Translations under genes and position numbers: made by a program | Assembly: GCF_004127215.1 (NCBI RefSeq) | Contig: NZ_QEWJ01000003.1 | Location: 1-64,000 of the forward strand | Length of the DNA: 64,000 nucleotides | Source: Streptococcus oralis | GTDB taxonomy: Bacteria > Bacillota > Bacilli > Lactobacillales > Streptococcaceae | Direction of reading: 5' to 3' | Notes under the pieces: model-generated | Databases searched by the model: none | What the model saw: only the letters and a program-made list of their open reading frames with translations | Told to the model about the DNA's origin: nothing | Part shown: positions 1 to 11,746 of the stretch, one piece after another | How positions within the stretch are numbered: position 1 is the stretch's first letter | How the letters are laid out: each line of letters starts with the position of its first letter

Positions 1-116
1 ATCATGTACCTAAGATTAGAATTGTTTATCCCAAACTTATTTGAAAGTTGCTCTAAGCTATATCCTTGTTTTCTAAGTTCATAGATCTGAACTTTATCCT
101 CATAACTCAATTTCAT
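1..116 (-). mobile_element. IS3-family transposase OrfA, N-terminal part (runs off the window)
   Basis: Only the first 38 codons lie in the window. They start at the ATG complementary to 114-116 and read as a short helix-turn-helix protein of the IS3/IS150 OrfA type, beginning MKLSYEDKVQIYELRKQGYS and followed by a second helix with EQLSNKFGI. Such proteins bind the IS ends, and the fusion with OrfB made by frameshifting is the transposase. The ATG lies just inside the hairpin at 124-164, where an IS end is expected. Whether the element is complete cannot be seen from here. Confidence 0.7.
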
Positions 117-123
117 AATAAAA

Positions 124-164
124 CACCCCAAAAGTTAGATTTTTTCTGTCTAACTTTTGGGGTG
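124..164. repeat. Perfect 16-bp inverted repeat at the IS end
   Basis: Two perfect 16-base arms (124-139 and 149-164) flank a 9-base T-rich loop. It sits directly upstream of the OrfA start, so it is probably the terminal region of the insertion sequence. It may also stop transcription entering or leaving the element. A degraded relative of the same hairpin lies at 61301-61353. Confidence 0.65.
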
Positions 165-184
165 CAGTTCAAATTCCCAGCTTT

Positions 185-1582
185 TTATTCTTCTTCTGCG
201 AGGGTTGAATGGCGGAACCCGTACGTAAAGTAGATGACTAGACCAACTACAAGAGCGATACCAAAGGCAATCCAGGTATCTAGACTATATTGAAGCATAA
301 AGGAAAGACAGATAAGAATGGAAAGGATTGGCAAGAGGGGCACCAAAGGAGTTCTGAACTCTCCTTCTTTAGGCATTCCCTTATCCTTTCTGAGTTTTAT
401 AATGCCATAGGCTAGTAAGATGAGATAGGCTAGTGTACAAATATTTAGAAAGGCTGCTATACTGGCCAGTGGAAAGACTCCAGCTGCAATGGCTGAAGCA
501 ACTCCTGTTAAGATGGTTGCATTTTTAGGAACTCGACTGGTTTTGCTTAGTTGTTTAAAGCTTTGAGGTAAAAGCCCATCACGTGCTAGGCTGTAAATCA
601 TTCGAGAAAGGGCGTAGGTCATGGAAATACACACGGTAATCAAGGTTAGAATGGCTATGAGTGAAACATAGTTGGCGGCCCAACCAATCCCAATACTACG
701 CAATGAAAACGCTACCGCATCATCCACATTGAGCTTACTGTAGTGAACAATCCCTGTCAATACTAGGGTTACCAAAGCATAGAGAATGGTTACGATTGAC
801 AGAGAAAGCACAATTCCGCGAGGAATATTTTTTTGTGGACTTTGAATTTCATCAACTGCCATTGAAATAGACTCAAATCCGAGAAAACCAAAGAACATCA
901 AAGATGCACCTGCCATTATTCCAGTACTCCCACCATAAATTTGACCAAAGCCAAAGGGAGCAAAATTCGTCCAATTTTCAGGTTTGATATGCCAAATCCC
1001 AACCAGGATGAACAGAGCCAGAGCAGAAAATTTCAAGACCACTAGAAGCGAATTAAAGCGCAAGGCTGCCTTGGAATTTAATAAAACCAATCCTGTTACC
1101 AAAGCAAGCACCAAAATAGGTAAAAGGTCGATATAGGTACCTTGTTCGGGGTTGAAGGTCCCATTTAAGACTTGGGGCATAGAGATGCCATAATTACTGA
1201 GTAAGCCCTTAAAGTAAGCGGCCCAGCCAGACGCAACACCTGATATGGCCGTCATGAATTCCATGATGGTCAACCAGCCAGCAATCCAAGCTGGCAATTC
1301 GCCTAAGATCGCATAGAGATAACTATAAGCACCTCCCGTTGCAGGTACACGAGAGGCGAATTCAGCAAAAAAGAGAGCTGATAAAGAAACACACAGGGCA
1401 GAAATCACAATGGAAACCACTAGTGATGGGCCAGCTAGTGTAGCCGCAGCTGTTCCTGTAATGGTGAAAATTCCTGTTCCTACCATGGCACCAATTCCTA
1501 GTAAAATCAAATCCCATAATTTCAAATGGCGACGCATTTCCGTTCGTCCCAGACTAACATCCTTGGTTCTAAAAATATTCAT
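185..1582 (-). CDS. APC-superfamily amino acid permease
   Basis: A 465-residue integral membrane protein of the amino acid-polyamine-cation superfamily, close to the cationic amino acid transporter (YhdG-like) branch. The N-terminal cytoplasmic stretch is followed by about 12 hydrophobic segments. The first has the family glycine motif GIGAMVGTGIF (about residues 30-40), the substrate-binding helix break, and PATGGAYSY follows near residue 80. It should import an amino acid by proton symport; the substrate cannot be read from sequence. The start is supported by GGAG a few bases upstream. The gene stands alone between the IS end and the suf terminator and probably has its own promoter around 1600-1660. 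Confidence 0.85.
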   Translation of the reverse strand: MNIFRTKDVSLGRTEMRRHLKLWDLILLGIGAMVGTGIFTITGTAAATLAGPSLVVSIVISALCVSLSALFFAEFASRVPATGGAYSYLYAILGELPAWIAGWLTIMEFMTAISGVASGWAAYFKGLLSNYGISMPQVLNGTFNPEQGTYIDLLPILVLALVTGLVLLNSKAALRFNSLLVVLKFSALALFILVGIWHIKPENWTNFAPFGFGQIYGGSTGIMAGASLMFFGFLGFESISMAVDEIQSPQKNIPRGIVLSLSIVTILYALVTLVLTGIVHYSKLNVDDAVAFSLRSIGIGWAANYVSLIAILTLITVCISMTYALSRMIYSLARDGLLPQSFKQLSKTSRVPKNATILTGVASAIAAGVFPLASIAAFLNICTLAYLILLAYGIIKLRKDKGMPKEGEFRTPLVPLLPILSILICLSFMLQYSLDTWIAFGIALVVGLVIYFTYGFRHSTLAEEE

Positions 1583-1664
1583 TCTTCATCTCCACTAAAT
1601 GTAATTGTTTTATTTTACCACATAAAAGTATTTTTGTGAATATTTATTAGTTTCTTTTTTGAAA

Positions 1665-1699
1665 AAAATCTGAACAGGAAGAATTCCTGTTCAGATTTT
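1665..1699 (-). terminator. Rho-independent terminator of the suf operon
   Basis: A perfect 16-bp stem (1665-1680 with 1684-1699) with a 3-base loop and a T-rich tail in the minus direction. It lies 8 bases beyond the stop codon of the distal sufB 3' copy, so it looks like the ancestral sufB terminator displaced from sufB by the inserted 189-aa gene. Confidence 0.8.
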
Positions 1700-1707
1700 G
1701 CATATTC

Positions 1708-1779
1708 TTATCCGACTGAACCTTCCATCTCATAGCTAATCAAGCGATTGAGCTCAACTGCGTATTCCATTGGAAGTTT
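1708..1779 (-). pseudogene. Second copy of the sufB 3' end (about 23 codons)
   Basis: Read on the minus strand this is [20 protein letters not shown] followed by V, G and a stop: the C-terminus of SufB, as at 2386-2457. The two copies differ at six positions, all third-codon synonymous changes, before the match breaks at the upstream edge. That shows the fragment came from a functional sufB allele that diverged under selection, not from a decayed tandem duplicate. It has no start codon or rest of the gene. Together with the intact end it brackets the 189-aa gene as a direct repeat of about 60-70 bp. Confidence 0.85.
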
Positions 1780-1797
1780 TTTGGGGATTTGGGAATC

Positions 1798-2367
1798 TTA
1801 AACTTCAAAGTAAGGGAACGGACGATCACTATCTAAAGGACGATTTGGAACTTCTTGTTCCAAAATAGCGCGCCAACCTGATACCAATTCTTCAAAAGTC
1901 AATTGGGCTTCAGGAGAAGATGTTGTCAGCTTCCGCCCAAACCAAGCCATGGTTGCAGTTTCAAACTGAAGCATAGCGTACTGGATTACTGGAACCTTCG
2001 CTTCTTCATAATTTTCATTAACTGCACGTGCCACACCTGGTGCTTGTGGAAGGAGTTGATTGCTGATTTTATCGACAACAGTCGCATCCATCTCTCTCCA
2101 TGAAAGAAGTTGACCATTTACCTGATAAAAGAGCTCAAAGGTTTCTTGATTTTCCTTAAAATTTGCAAGAACAAAAGCACGTTCTACTGCCTCAGGACCA
2201 CCAACAGCTTTTACAGCGTTTATCAAGAGGTTTTGTTCCATTTGTCGCCAATAATCATCTGCTTCTTCTACTAAATCAACTGTAAAAGGTGGAACAATTT
2301 CCTCGGCAGGAATCTCGCCTTTATTCGCTTTTTCAACATTACCAAATAATTTTTTTAAGAATCCCAT
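1798..2367 (-). CDS. Unidentified 189-aa protein at the end of the suf operon
   Basis: I do not recognise this protein. It is soluble and acidic, with no signal peptide, membrane segment, cysteine pair or metal motif. The basic N-terminus (MGFLKKLFGN) is followed by a mixed helical sequence with several aromatic residues (WRQMEQNLL, MLQFETATMAWFGRK) and a proline-rich acidic end. It starts 18 bases after the sufB stop with a good GGAG site and no terminator between, so it should be cotranscribed with suf. It lies between the intact sufB end and a second sufB 3' fragment, which marks it as acquired cargo. A link to Fe-S assembly is only suggested by position. Confidence 0.75.
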   Translation of the reverse strand: MGFLKKLFGNVEKANKGEIPAEEIVPPFTVDLVEEADDYWRQMEQNLLINAVKAVGGPEAVERAFVLANFKENQETFELFYQVNGQLLSWREMDATVVDKISNQLLPQAPGVARAVNENYEEAKVPVIQYAMLQFETATMAWFGRKLTTSSPEAQLTFEELVSGWRAILEQEVPNRPLDSDRPFPYFEV

Positions 2368-2385
2368 TTGCTTCTCCTTTATCTT

Positions 2386-3798
2386 TTACCCAACAGAGCC
2401 TTCCATTTCATAGCTAATCAAGCGGTTGAGCTCAACTGCGTATTCCATTGGAAGTTCTTTTGTGAAGGGCTCCACAAATCCCATGACAATCATCTCAGTT
2501 GCCTCGGATTCTGATAAACCACGACTCATGAGGTAATAGAGTTGTTCTTCTGAAATCTTAGATACTTTAGCTTCATGCTCCAAAGCTACTTGCGAGTTGT
2601 GAATTTCATTGAATGGAATGGTATCAGATGCTGACAAGTCATCCATGATAATGGTGTCACACTCGATGTGAGAGACAGATTTTTTAGAGTTTTTGTTAAA
2701 GGTTACTTGTCCGCGGTAGTCCACCTTTCCTCCGCCTTTAGCGATTGATTTTGACACGATAGACGAGCTGGTATGTGGAGCATTGTGGATCATCTTGGCA
2801 CCAGTATCTTGGTGTTGCCCTGCATTGGCAAAGGCAATCGAAAGCATGGTTCCACGCGCTCCTTCTCCATCAAGGTAAACAGATGGATATTTCATGGTCG
2901 TTTTGGCACCCAAGTTTCCATCAATCCACTCAACAGTTGCATCTTTCAAGGCTTTGGCACGTTTGGTTACCAAGTTATAGACATTATCAGACCAGTTTTG
3001 GATGGTCGTATAACGCATATAAGCTCCGTCTAAGGCAAAGATTTCTACAATGGCTGCATGCAAGCTGTTGCTTGAGTAAGTCGGTGCTGTACATCCTTCT
3101 ACATAGTGGACACTTGCTCCCTCATCTACAATAATCAATGTACGTTCAAACTGACCTGTATTTTCATTATTGATACGGAAGTAGGTTTGAAGCGGAATAT
3201 CTACCTTGACCCCTTTTGGCACGTAGATAAAGGTTCCGCCAGACCATACTGCTGAGTTAAGGGCAGCCAACTTGTTATCAGTCGGCGGTACCAACTTAGC
3301 GAAGTATTGTTTAAACAAGTCTGGGTATTCCTTGAGGGCAGAATCTGTATCTGTAAAGATAATGCCTAACTTCTCAAACTCTTCCTTCATGTTGTGGTAT
3401 ACCACTTCTGACTCGTACTGAGCAGAGGCTCCTGCTAGATAGGCACGCTCAGCTTCTGGAATCCCGATACGTTCAAAGGTTTCTTTGATTTTTTCAGGAA
3501 CTTCATCCCAAGAACGGGCTGGTTTGTCAGATGGTTTTTGGTAGTAGATCAAATCATCAAAGTCAATCTCTGACAAGTCTGCTCCCCAAGTTTGCATGGG
3601 CATTTTCTTGAAGGTTTCATAAGACTTCAAACGGAACTCCAACATCCACTCAGGCTCACCCTTGGCAGCAGATAATTCACGAATAACACCTTCGTTGAGT
3701 CCTTTTCCTGTCGATAGGACAGGCTCTACATCATCATGGAAACCAAATTTATATTCACCAAGGTCAATTGGTTTTGGTTCTACTCTTTCTTCAGCCAT
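2386..3798 (-). CDS. sufB: Fe-S cluster assembly scaffold subunit SufB
   Basis: A 470-residue SufB, normal length for Firmicutes. With SufC and SufD it forms the SufBC2D scaffold that builds [Fe-S] clusters in the cytosol and passes them to apoproteins. The C-terminal half has the beta-helix core typical of SufB/SufD, and the end ([14 protein letters not shown], then the conserved glutamate-rich tail) aligns with the matching segment of SufD in this window. It is the last core gene of the operon, starting 35 bases after sufU. Its last 70 bases are repeated at 1708-1779. Confidence 0.96.
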   Translation of the reverse strand: MAEERVEPKPIDLGEYKFGFHDDVEPVLSTGKGLNEGVIRELSAAKGEPEWMLEFRLKSYETFKKMPMQTWGADLSEIDFDDLIYYQKPSDKPARSWDEVPEKIKETFERIGIPEAERAYLAGASAQYESEVVYHNMKEEFEKLGIIFTDTDSALKEYPDLFKQYFAKLVPPTDNKLAALNSAVWSGGTFIYVPKGVKVDIPLQTYFRINNENTGQFERTLIIVDEGASVHYVEGCTAPTYSSNSLHAAIVEIFALDGAYMRYTTIQNWSDNVYNLVTKRAKALKDATVEWIDGNLGAKTTMKYPSVYLDGEGARGTMLSIAFANAGQHQDTGAKMIHNAPHTSSSIVSKSIAKGGGKVDYRGQVTFNKNSKKSVSHIECDTIIMDDLSASDTIPFNEIHNSQVALEHEAKVSKISEEQLYYLMSRGLSESEATEMIVMGFVEPFTKELPMEYAVELNRLISYEMEGSVG

Positions 3799-3833
3799 AA
3801 TATCCTTTCTTTCATTATATATTTCTATGTTTC

Positions 3834-6760
<2,927 letters not shown>

Positions 6761-6787
6761 TTACTTCTCCTAAAAGATACGAGGGAA

Positions 6788-7558
6788 TTACAATTCTTCC
6801 TTGTAGTCATAGCCAAGTTCTTCAGCTAGTTTTGCGTATCCTTCACGTTCCAAACGCGCTGCCAATTCTGGACCACCAGAAAGGACAACACGACCTTCCA
6901 TCATCACGTGTACCACGTCTGGTGTGATGTAATTCAAAAGACGTTGGTAGTGAGTAATGATCATGGCACCAAAGCTTTCACCACGCATGGCATTGACACC
7001 TTTCGATACAACTTTAAGGGCATCAATATCAAGACCTGAGTCAATCTCATCCAAAAGTGCAAAAGTTGGTTCCAACATCAAGAGTTGAAGAATCTCATTA
7101 CGTTTTTTCTCACCACCAGAAAATCCTTCGTTAAGATAACGCTCTGCCATTTCTTCTTTCATGTTGAGCAATTCCATTTTTTCGTCTAGTTTAGTGATAA
7201 ACTCACGAACTGAAATCTTTTCATCGTCTTCTTTACCAGCATTCATAGCTGCACGAAGAAATTCTGCATTGGTAATTCCAGGAATTTCAGACGGATATTG
7301 CATAGCAAGGAAAAGTCCCATGCGCGCACGCTCGTCCACTTCCAACTCAAGAATGTTTACGCCATCAAACAAGACCTCACCTTTTGTGACTTCGTAGTTA
7401 GGGTTCCCCATGATAGCAGCAGAAAGAGTCGATTTACCAGTACCATTTGGTCCCATAATCGCTGCAATTTCTCCTGTTTTCAGAGTCAGATTGACTCCTT
7501 TCAAAATTTCTTTTCCTTCAATCTCAACGTGAAGATCTTTGATCTCTAATACTGACAT
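6788..7558 (-). CDS. sufC: Fe-S assembly ATPase SufC
   Basis: A 256-residue ABC-type ATPase that drives conformational change in SufBC2D. Walker A is GPNGTGKST near residue 33, the signature is FSGGEKKR (lysine-rich, typical of SufC rather than transporter ATPases), and Walker B is FALLDEIDSGLD. The start giving MSVLEIKDLH is chosen because AAGGAAC lies just upstream; an earlier in-frame ATG would add 17 residues without conservation. First gene of the suf operon; promoter expected between 7560 and 7670. Confidence 0.96.
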   Translation of the reverse strand: MSVLEIKDLHVEIEGKEILKGVNLTLKTGEIAAIMGPNGTGKSTLSAAIMGNPNYEVTKGEVLFDGVNILELEVDERARMGLFLAMQYPSEIPGITNAEFLRAAMNAGKEDDEKISVREFITKLDEKMELLNMKEEMAERYLNEGFSGGEKKRNEILQLLMLEPTFALLDEIDSGLDIDALKVVSKGVNAMRGESFGAMIITHYQRLLNYITPDVVHVMMEGRVVLSGGPELAARLEREGYAKLAEELGYDYKEEL

Positions 7559-7671
7559 GATAGTTCCTTTCTTTTTCTGGCCTACTTCCTTTATCCTTAG
7601 AAAAATCACTTACATTTCTCAAAAAAATACATGAAAAGGTCCATAAATATACTCTACTAGTATAACAAAAA

Positions 7672-7688
7672 AAAGCCTAAAAGGCTTT
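7672..7688 (-). terminator. Terminator after the dnaX cluster
   Basis: Seven-base perfect stem AAAGCCT / AGGCTTT with a 3-base loop and a run of T on the minus strand. It ends the GAF-dnaX-DUF3272 transcription unit 23 bases after its last stop codon and separates it from the suf promoter. Confidence 0.8.
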
Positions 7689-7710
7689 GATTTTGTCTAG
7701 AAGCTGGGGG

Positions 7711-7905
7711 CTAATCCTTGCGGTTTAAATGCTGATCAATGGCGTCTACAATTTTTCCCATTACATAACTTAACCTAAAATTTCGAAAAAGTAAAATGGC
7801 CCAAAAAGCTGCCATAATGTAGCGACCAGTCATCCAAGCTTCATTGAAAAAATAAGTTTCAGCAGCCGTGAATAACGCTATAATGATAAATTGTTGTCTA
7901 TTCAT
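7711..7905 (-). CDS. Small membrane protein, DUF3272-like
   Basis: A 64-residue protein with two hydrophobic stretches (about residues 5-17 and 27-42) and a charged end, resembling the small streptococcal family I recall as DUF3272; function unknown. It lies 27 bases after dnaX but has no Shine-Dalgarno site. Instead an extended -10 (TGGTACAAT) ends seven bases before the ATG, which predicts a leaderless message in addition to possible read-through from dnaX. Confidence 0.75.
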   Translation of the reverse strand: MNRQQFIIIALFTAAETYFFNEAWMTGRYIMAAFWAILLFRNFRLSYVMGKIVDAIDQHLNRKD

Positions 7906-7911
7906 AAGATT

Positions 7912-7920
7912 ATTGTACCA
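7912..7920 (-). promoter_or_regulatory. Extended -10 element giving a leaderless mRNA
   Basis: On the minus strand TGGTACAAT is followed by exactly six bases and the ATG of the 64-aa gene at 7905. Transcription normally starts about seven bases after the -10, at the A of the ATG. No ribosome site is present. Same geometry as at 10095, 20847 and 29278. Confidence 0.55.
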
Positions 7921-7932
7921 TGAAATCCATTT

Positions 7933-9591
7933 TTAGTCTTCTTCAACCATGACTTTATCAGCCAGAAATTCAAATCCTTCTGGAATCAGTCTCTCTTCTT
8001 CCACCTCTTGGTCAGCTTGAGAAGACTTGTTTTTAGCTGAAAATGCTGCTCGAACTTCTTTCCATTCCTCTAGGGAAATAGCCAGAATCTCAGGTGAGAA
8101 TCCAGCTGCTTGGCTGAGAATATTGCCGAACATAGTATTGAGGTTATCCCGTTTCATGGTTTGACCAGCATTGAAATTAGACTCAAAGGCTAAAATAGCA
8201 TGGTGTTCATTGGCCGCAACTGGTTGAGAACCTACGAGAAGAGCCTTATCAGGTCCAGCTAGACTTTCAATCACTTCTCCCCATGCATTCTGGAGGCGGA
8301 TTAAGTTTTGCCGTGCCAAATCAGGATTTTCGACAGCTTCTTGCAGGATAGACTGAACTTTGTTGCGATCCACTCGATAGACTGTCTTGGAAGTGACTGA
8401 ACGACTAGGAACTGGCGCAACTTGTTTAGGAGCCGTGCCCACATTGGCAAGTTCTTGTTTGAGACGGACGACTTCCTGTCTTAGTGCAGAAATTTCACTT
8501 TCAACAACTCCCGAAACCGCAGATTCAGGCTTGATTTCCGCTAAACGAATGGTCATCATCTCAGCGTAAATCTTAGGTTGCAAGCTAGCCTTCATATCCG
8601 CTAAACTTACTGTCGCTAGACGAATCATTTCAAAAAGACTTTCCTGGGAAAGAGCTAGATTGTCCATAAAAACTGGACTATGATGAGTATTTTCACCACC
8701 TGTCTGAACAACCAGTAAATCACGCAAATACTGCAAGAGATCCGTCACAAACCGAGTCATGCTTTTGCCATTTTCAAACAAAAGATTCAAAGAATCTAGC
8801 GCTTTTGGGACATCCTGTTGGGACAAAGCAGCCACATAGTCATCTAGAGCTGATAGACTAATAGTGCCTGTAATCTCCTCGGAAATAGCTGTCGTTAAAG
8901 CATTCCCTTGCGTCAAACTCAAAGCTTGATCCAGAATAGACAAGGCATCCCGCATTCCACCTTCAGCCCGTCTAGCAATGATCTCCACAGCCTCTGGTTC
9001 AAAACTGATATTCTCTTTTGACAAAATAGTTTGGATATGGTCCTTAATATCTTGCGTTCTAATCGATTTAAACTCAAAACGTTGAACACGCGATAAAATG
9101 GTTGCTGGAATCTTATGTAATTCAGTTGTCGCCAAGATAAATACAACATTCTGAGTTGGCTCTTCTAGGGTCTTCAAAAGCGCATTAAAGGCTCCCGTAG
9201 ACAACATATGAACCTCGTCGATAATGTAGACCTTATAGCGAGCCAAGTTAGGAGCATAGGTGGATTTATCGCGAATTTCTCGGATTTCATCAACTCCGTT
9301 ATTCGAAGCCGCATCCATTTCGATAACATCTTCTAGGCTACCTTCAGTCACTGCCTGACAGATATAACAGTTATTACATGGTTCTCCGTCTACCTGGTTT
9401 GGACAGTTCATAGCCTTGGCAAAAATCTTAGCAACGCTGGTTTTCCCAGTTCCACGAGGACCTGAGAAAAGATAAGCGTGACTAATCTTTTCCTGCTCAA
9501 CCGCTTGCCTTAGTGTTTTTGCCACAACCTCTTGTCCTACTAGTTGTGAGAAAGTCTGGCTTCTATATTTTCGATAAAGTGCTTGATACAT
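7933..9591 (-). CDS. dnaX: DNA polymerase III subunits gamma/tau
   Basis: A 552-residue clamp-loader ATPase. Walker A GPRGTGKTS lies at residues 44-52, followed by a four-cysteine zinc module (CPNQVDGEPCNNCYIC), the DEVHMLS Walker B motif, sensor 1, and arginine-finger region SRVQRF. The AAA+ core ends near residue 220, then domain III and a tau-like C-terminal part. It loads the beta clamp at the replication fork together with the holA product also in this window. Its first base overlaps the last base of the GAF gene stop, so the two are coupled. No obvious programmed frameshift slippery site was identified by eye. Confidence 0.96.
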   Translation of the reverse strand: MYQALYRKYRSQTFSQLVGQEVVAKTLRQAVEQEKISHAYLFSGPRGTGKTSVAKIFAKAMNCPNQVDGEPCNNCYICQAVTEGSLEDVIEMDAASNNGVDEIREIRDKSTYAPNLARYKVYIIDEVHMLSTGAFNALLKTLEEPTQNVVFILATTELHKIPATILSRVQRFEFKSIRTQDIKDHIQTILSKENISFEPEAVEIIARRAEGGMRDALSILDQALSLTQGNALTTAISEEITGTISLSALDDYVAALSQQDVPKALDSLNLLFENGKSMTRFVTDLLQYLRDLLVVQTGGENTHHSPVFMDNLALSQESLFEMIRLATVSLADMKASLQPKIYAEMMTIRLAEIKPESAVSGVVESEISALRQEVVRLKQELANVGTAPKQVAPVPSRSVTSKTVYRVDRNKVQSILQEAVENPDLARQNLIRLQNAWGEVIESLAGPDKALLVGSQPVAANEHHAILAFESNFNAGQTMKRDNLNTMFGNILSQAAGFSPEILAISLEEWKEVRAAFSAKNKSSQADQEVEEERLIPEGFEFLADKVMVEED

Positions 9592-10088
9592 TAGGCTTTC
9601 TCCTCAAACATCGTAAAGTCCCATTCTGTCTTCTCAAGCAAAATAGCGACAAATTGTTCCAAATAATCACGATCAATAGCATTGTAATCATCAATTAAAG
9701 AAGAGTCCAAGTCTAAGACACCTAACAATCGACCGTTCTTGAGCATGGGAACTACGATTTCACTCTTGGCATGACCATCACAAGAAATGTAGTTTGGATA
9801 GGTGTTCACATCCCCTACTAAAACAGTCTCCTGAAACTCAGCAGCTTCTCCACATACGCCTTTCCCAAGCGGGATGCGAATACAAGAAACACCACCCTGA
9901 AAAGGACCTAAAACCAACTCGCTACCATCAAACAGATAAAAACCTGCAAATACAGTATTCAGAAAGCGAGATTTTAGGAGAGCACTAGCATTCGAAAGAT
10001 TGGCAAGAACATTGCTCTCACCTTCAAGTAAATAAGAGAGCTCCACATTTAACAATTGATATTGTGATTGTTTTTCTGAATCTAACAT
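9591..10088 (-). CDS. GAF-domain protein, free methionine-R-sulfoxide reductase-like
   Basis: A 165-residue single GAF domain of the fRMsr/YebR type. Such enzymes reduce free methionine-R-sulfoxide using cysteines of the GAF pocket. The family segment [18 protein letters not shown] carries two of the cysteines and the later [15 protein letters not shown] the third, so the catalytic set looks complete. It is placed upstream of dnaX as in other streptococci, sharing one base with it. It has no ribosome site; see the -10 element at 10095-10103. Role in oxidative repair is inferred from the family. Confidence 0.85.
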   Translation of the reverse strand: MLDSEKQSQYQLLNVELSYLLEGESNVLANLSNASALLKSRFLNTVFAGFYLFDGSELVLGPFQGGVSCIRIPLGKGVCGEAAEFQETVLVGDVNTYPNYISCDGHAKSEIVVPMLKNGRLLGVLDLDSSLIDDYNAIDRDYLEQFVAILLEKTEWDFTMFEEKA

Positions 10089-10094
10089 AGAACT

Positions 10095-10103
10095 ATTATA
10101 TCA
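10095..10103 (-). promoter_or_regulatory. Extended -10 element (leaderless GAF gene)
   Basis: TGATATAAT on the minus strand, then six bases (AGTTCT) and the ATG at 10088. The predicted first transcribed base is the A of the start codon. There is no purine-rich site in front of the start. Confidence 0.6.
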
Positions 10104-10125
10104 AAAATGAGAAAGAGACAAAAGA

Positions 10126-10154
10126 AAAATCCCTTGTTTTAAACAAAGGATTTT
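10126..10154 (-). terminator. Terminator of rpsA
   Basis: Imperfect stem AAAATCC...TTGTTT / AAACAA...GGATTTT followed by T-rich sequence on the minus strand, 17 bases past the rpsA stop. Confidence 0.7.
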
Positions 10155-10170
10155 GCGATTATCAATTTGA

Positions 10171-11373
10171 TTAAAGTTCGATATCACCGAACAAGTCAGC
10201 CATTGAGAATCCTGTTTGTGTTTCTGGAAGTTCGAAATCACGTTTTTCTTGACGTTTTGGACGACGTGGACGAGCAGCACGTTTCTCTTCTTTTTGTCCT
10301 TCTTCTTGAGCTGGACGTTCTTCAAGAGCTTTGATAGAAAGTGAAACACGTTCTGCGTCAGCGTTAACATCAAGGACTTTAACAGTAACTTCTTGACCAA
10401 CAGTAAGAGCTTCTTTTGGATTTTCGATACGTTTGTGTGAAATTTGTGATACGTGAACAAGTCCATCGATACCTGGCAATACCTCAACAAATGCACCGAA
10501 GTCAGTCAAACGTTTAACTGTTCCTTCTACTACATCACCTTTAGCCAATTTTTGCTCAACGCCATCCCATGGTCCAGGTGTTGTTGCTTTAAGTGAAAGT
10601 GATACGCGTCCTTCTTCTTCGTTAAGATCAAGAATCTTCACTTCGATTTCTTCACCAACAGTTACAACTGATTTAGGTGAAACGTTACGTTCATGTGATA
10701 ATTCAGTCAAGTGAACCAATCCATCAACACCACCAAGGTCGATGAAAGCACCGAAGCTTGTGATACGAGCAACTTTACCAGTTACTACATCACCAACAGC
10801 CAATTTACCAAATACTTCAGCACGAGCTGCTGCAGTGGCTGCTTCAACAACTTCACGACGTGAAAGGATAAAGCGGTTTTCTTTAGGATCAACTTCTTTG
10901 ATTTTAGCATCAAATTCTTGACCTACGAAACGCTCAGTGTTACGTACGAAACGAGTGTCCAACATAGAAGCAGGGATAAATCCACGTACGCCTTCAAATT
11001 CTACTGAAAGTCCACCTTTAACGGCACGAGTTCCTTTAACAGTAACAACTTCTTCTTCGCGTCCTACAAGTTTGTCCCATGCTTTGCGAGCTTCAAGGCG
11101 TTTTTTAGATACAAGGTATGTAACTGTATCAGTATCTTTACCGACTACTTGACGAAGTACAAGAACATCCAATACTTCTCCTACTTTCACAAAGTCATTG
11201 ATATCTGCATCGCGATCGTTTGTCAATTCGCGAAGAGTCAAGACACCTTCAACACCAGTCCCAGAGATTGCAACGTTAGCTTGAGTCGCATCAACTGTCA
11301 ATACTTCAGCACTAACAACATCACCAGGCTCAACTTGGCTAACGCTATTTAGCAAATCTTCAAATTCGTTCAT
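10171..11373 (-). CDS. rpsA: Ribosomal protein S1 homologue
   Basis: A 400-residue protein with four S1 RNA-binding domains (roughly residues 15-85, 105-170, 190-260 and 275-345), the usual Firmicutes four-repeat form rather than the six-repeat proteobacterial S1. The domains carry the typical GxVxxITxFGAFVxL signature, e.g. GKVARITSFGAFIDLGGVDG. A basic linker (KRAARPRRPKRQEKRDF) precedes the C-terminus. It binds mRNA and aids initiation. It has its own promoter region (11374-11530), and codon use is that of a highly expressed gene. Confidence 0.93.
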   Translation of the reverse strand: MNEFEDLLNSVSQVEPGDVVSAEVLTVDATQANVAISGTGVEGVLTLRELTNDRDADINDFVKVGEVLDVLVLRQVVGKDTDTVTYLVSKKRLEARKAWDKLVGREEEVVTVKGTRAVKGGLSVEFEGVRGFIPASMLDTRFVRNTERFVGQEFDAKIKEVDPKENRFILSRREVVEAATAAARAEVFGKLAVGDVVTGKVARITSFGAFIDLGGVDGLVHLTELSHERNVSPKSVVTVGEEIEVKILDLNEEEGRVSLSLKATTPGPWDGVEQKLAKGDVVEGTVKRLTDFGAFVEVLPGIDGLVHVSQISHKRIENPKEALTVGQEVTVKVLDVNADAERVSLSIKALEERPAQEEGQKEEKRAARPRRPKRQEKRDFELPETQTGFSMADLFGDIEL

Positions 11374-11536
11374 CTAAAAAATCCTCCAACAATCAAGCTT
11401 TTTTCTAAACTTGACATACTTATAATTTTTTTCCTAAGCACCCGCAAGGACATGTTCATATCGTTCACGTCTTTCAATTATAAAAATAAAATACCCTAAG
11501 ATATTTTCTTTTTATCTTGAATTTATTACCTAAGAA

Positions 11537-11608
11537 CTGGGGTAGCTGGATTCGAACCAACGCATGAGGGAGTCAAAGTCCCTTGCCTTACCGCTTGGCT
11601 ATACCCCA
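11537..11608 (-). tRNA. tRNA-Gln (anticodon UUG)
   Basis: A 72-base cloverleaf on the minus strand starting TGGGGTATAGCC. The acceptor stem pairs TGGGGTA with TACCCCA, the anticodon loop is CTTTGAC (anticodon TTG) and the T-loop is GGTTCGAATCC. The discriminator is G, normal for tRNA-Gln. CCA is not encoded. It follows tRNA-Tyr by 8 bases in the same transcript. Confidence 0.95.
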
Positions 11609-11616
11609 TTGACAAA

Positions 11617-11697
11617 TGGAGAGAGAGGGATTCGAACCCCCGAACCCGAAGGAGCGGATTTACAGTCCGCCGCGTTTAGCCTCTTCGCTATCTCTCC
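11617..11697 (-). tRNA. tRNA-Tyr (anticodon GUA)
   Basis: An 81-base class II tRNA with a long variable arm (minus strand). Acceptor stem GGAGAGA / TCTCTCC with discriminator A; anticodon loop ACTGTAAA gives GTA; T-arm GGTTCGAATCC. CCA is not encoded. First gene of a two-tRNA unit with tRNA-Gln. Confidence 0.95.
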
Positions 11698-11714
11698 AAT
11701 GTTTAACGAGAACT

Positions 11715-11743
11715 ATTATATCATGAAATTTTCAATAAAACAA
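11715..11743 (-). promoter_or_regulatory. Promoter of the tRNA-Tyr/tRNA-Gln unit
   Basis: Minus strand -35 TTGTTT (11738-11743), 17-base spacer, perfect -10 TATAAT (11715-11720). Transcription should begin about 10 bases upstream of tRNA-Tyr. Confidence 0.7.
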
Positions 11744-11746
11744 GTA

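Noticed and set aside
2775-3134. 119-codon open frame on the plus strand inside sufB
   Set aside because: Antisense shadow of a well conserved gene; no ribosome site, odd composition, no recognisable domain.
10101-10496. 131-codon minus-strand frame in the rpsA 3' part
   Set aside because: Alternative frame of rpsA, lysine-leucine rich as expected from its codon bias; rpsA is certain.
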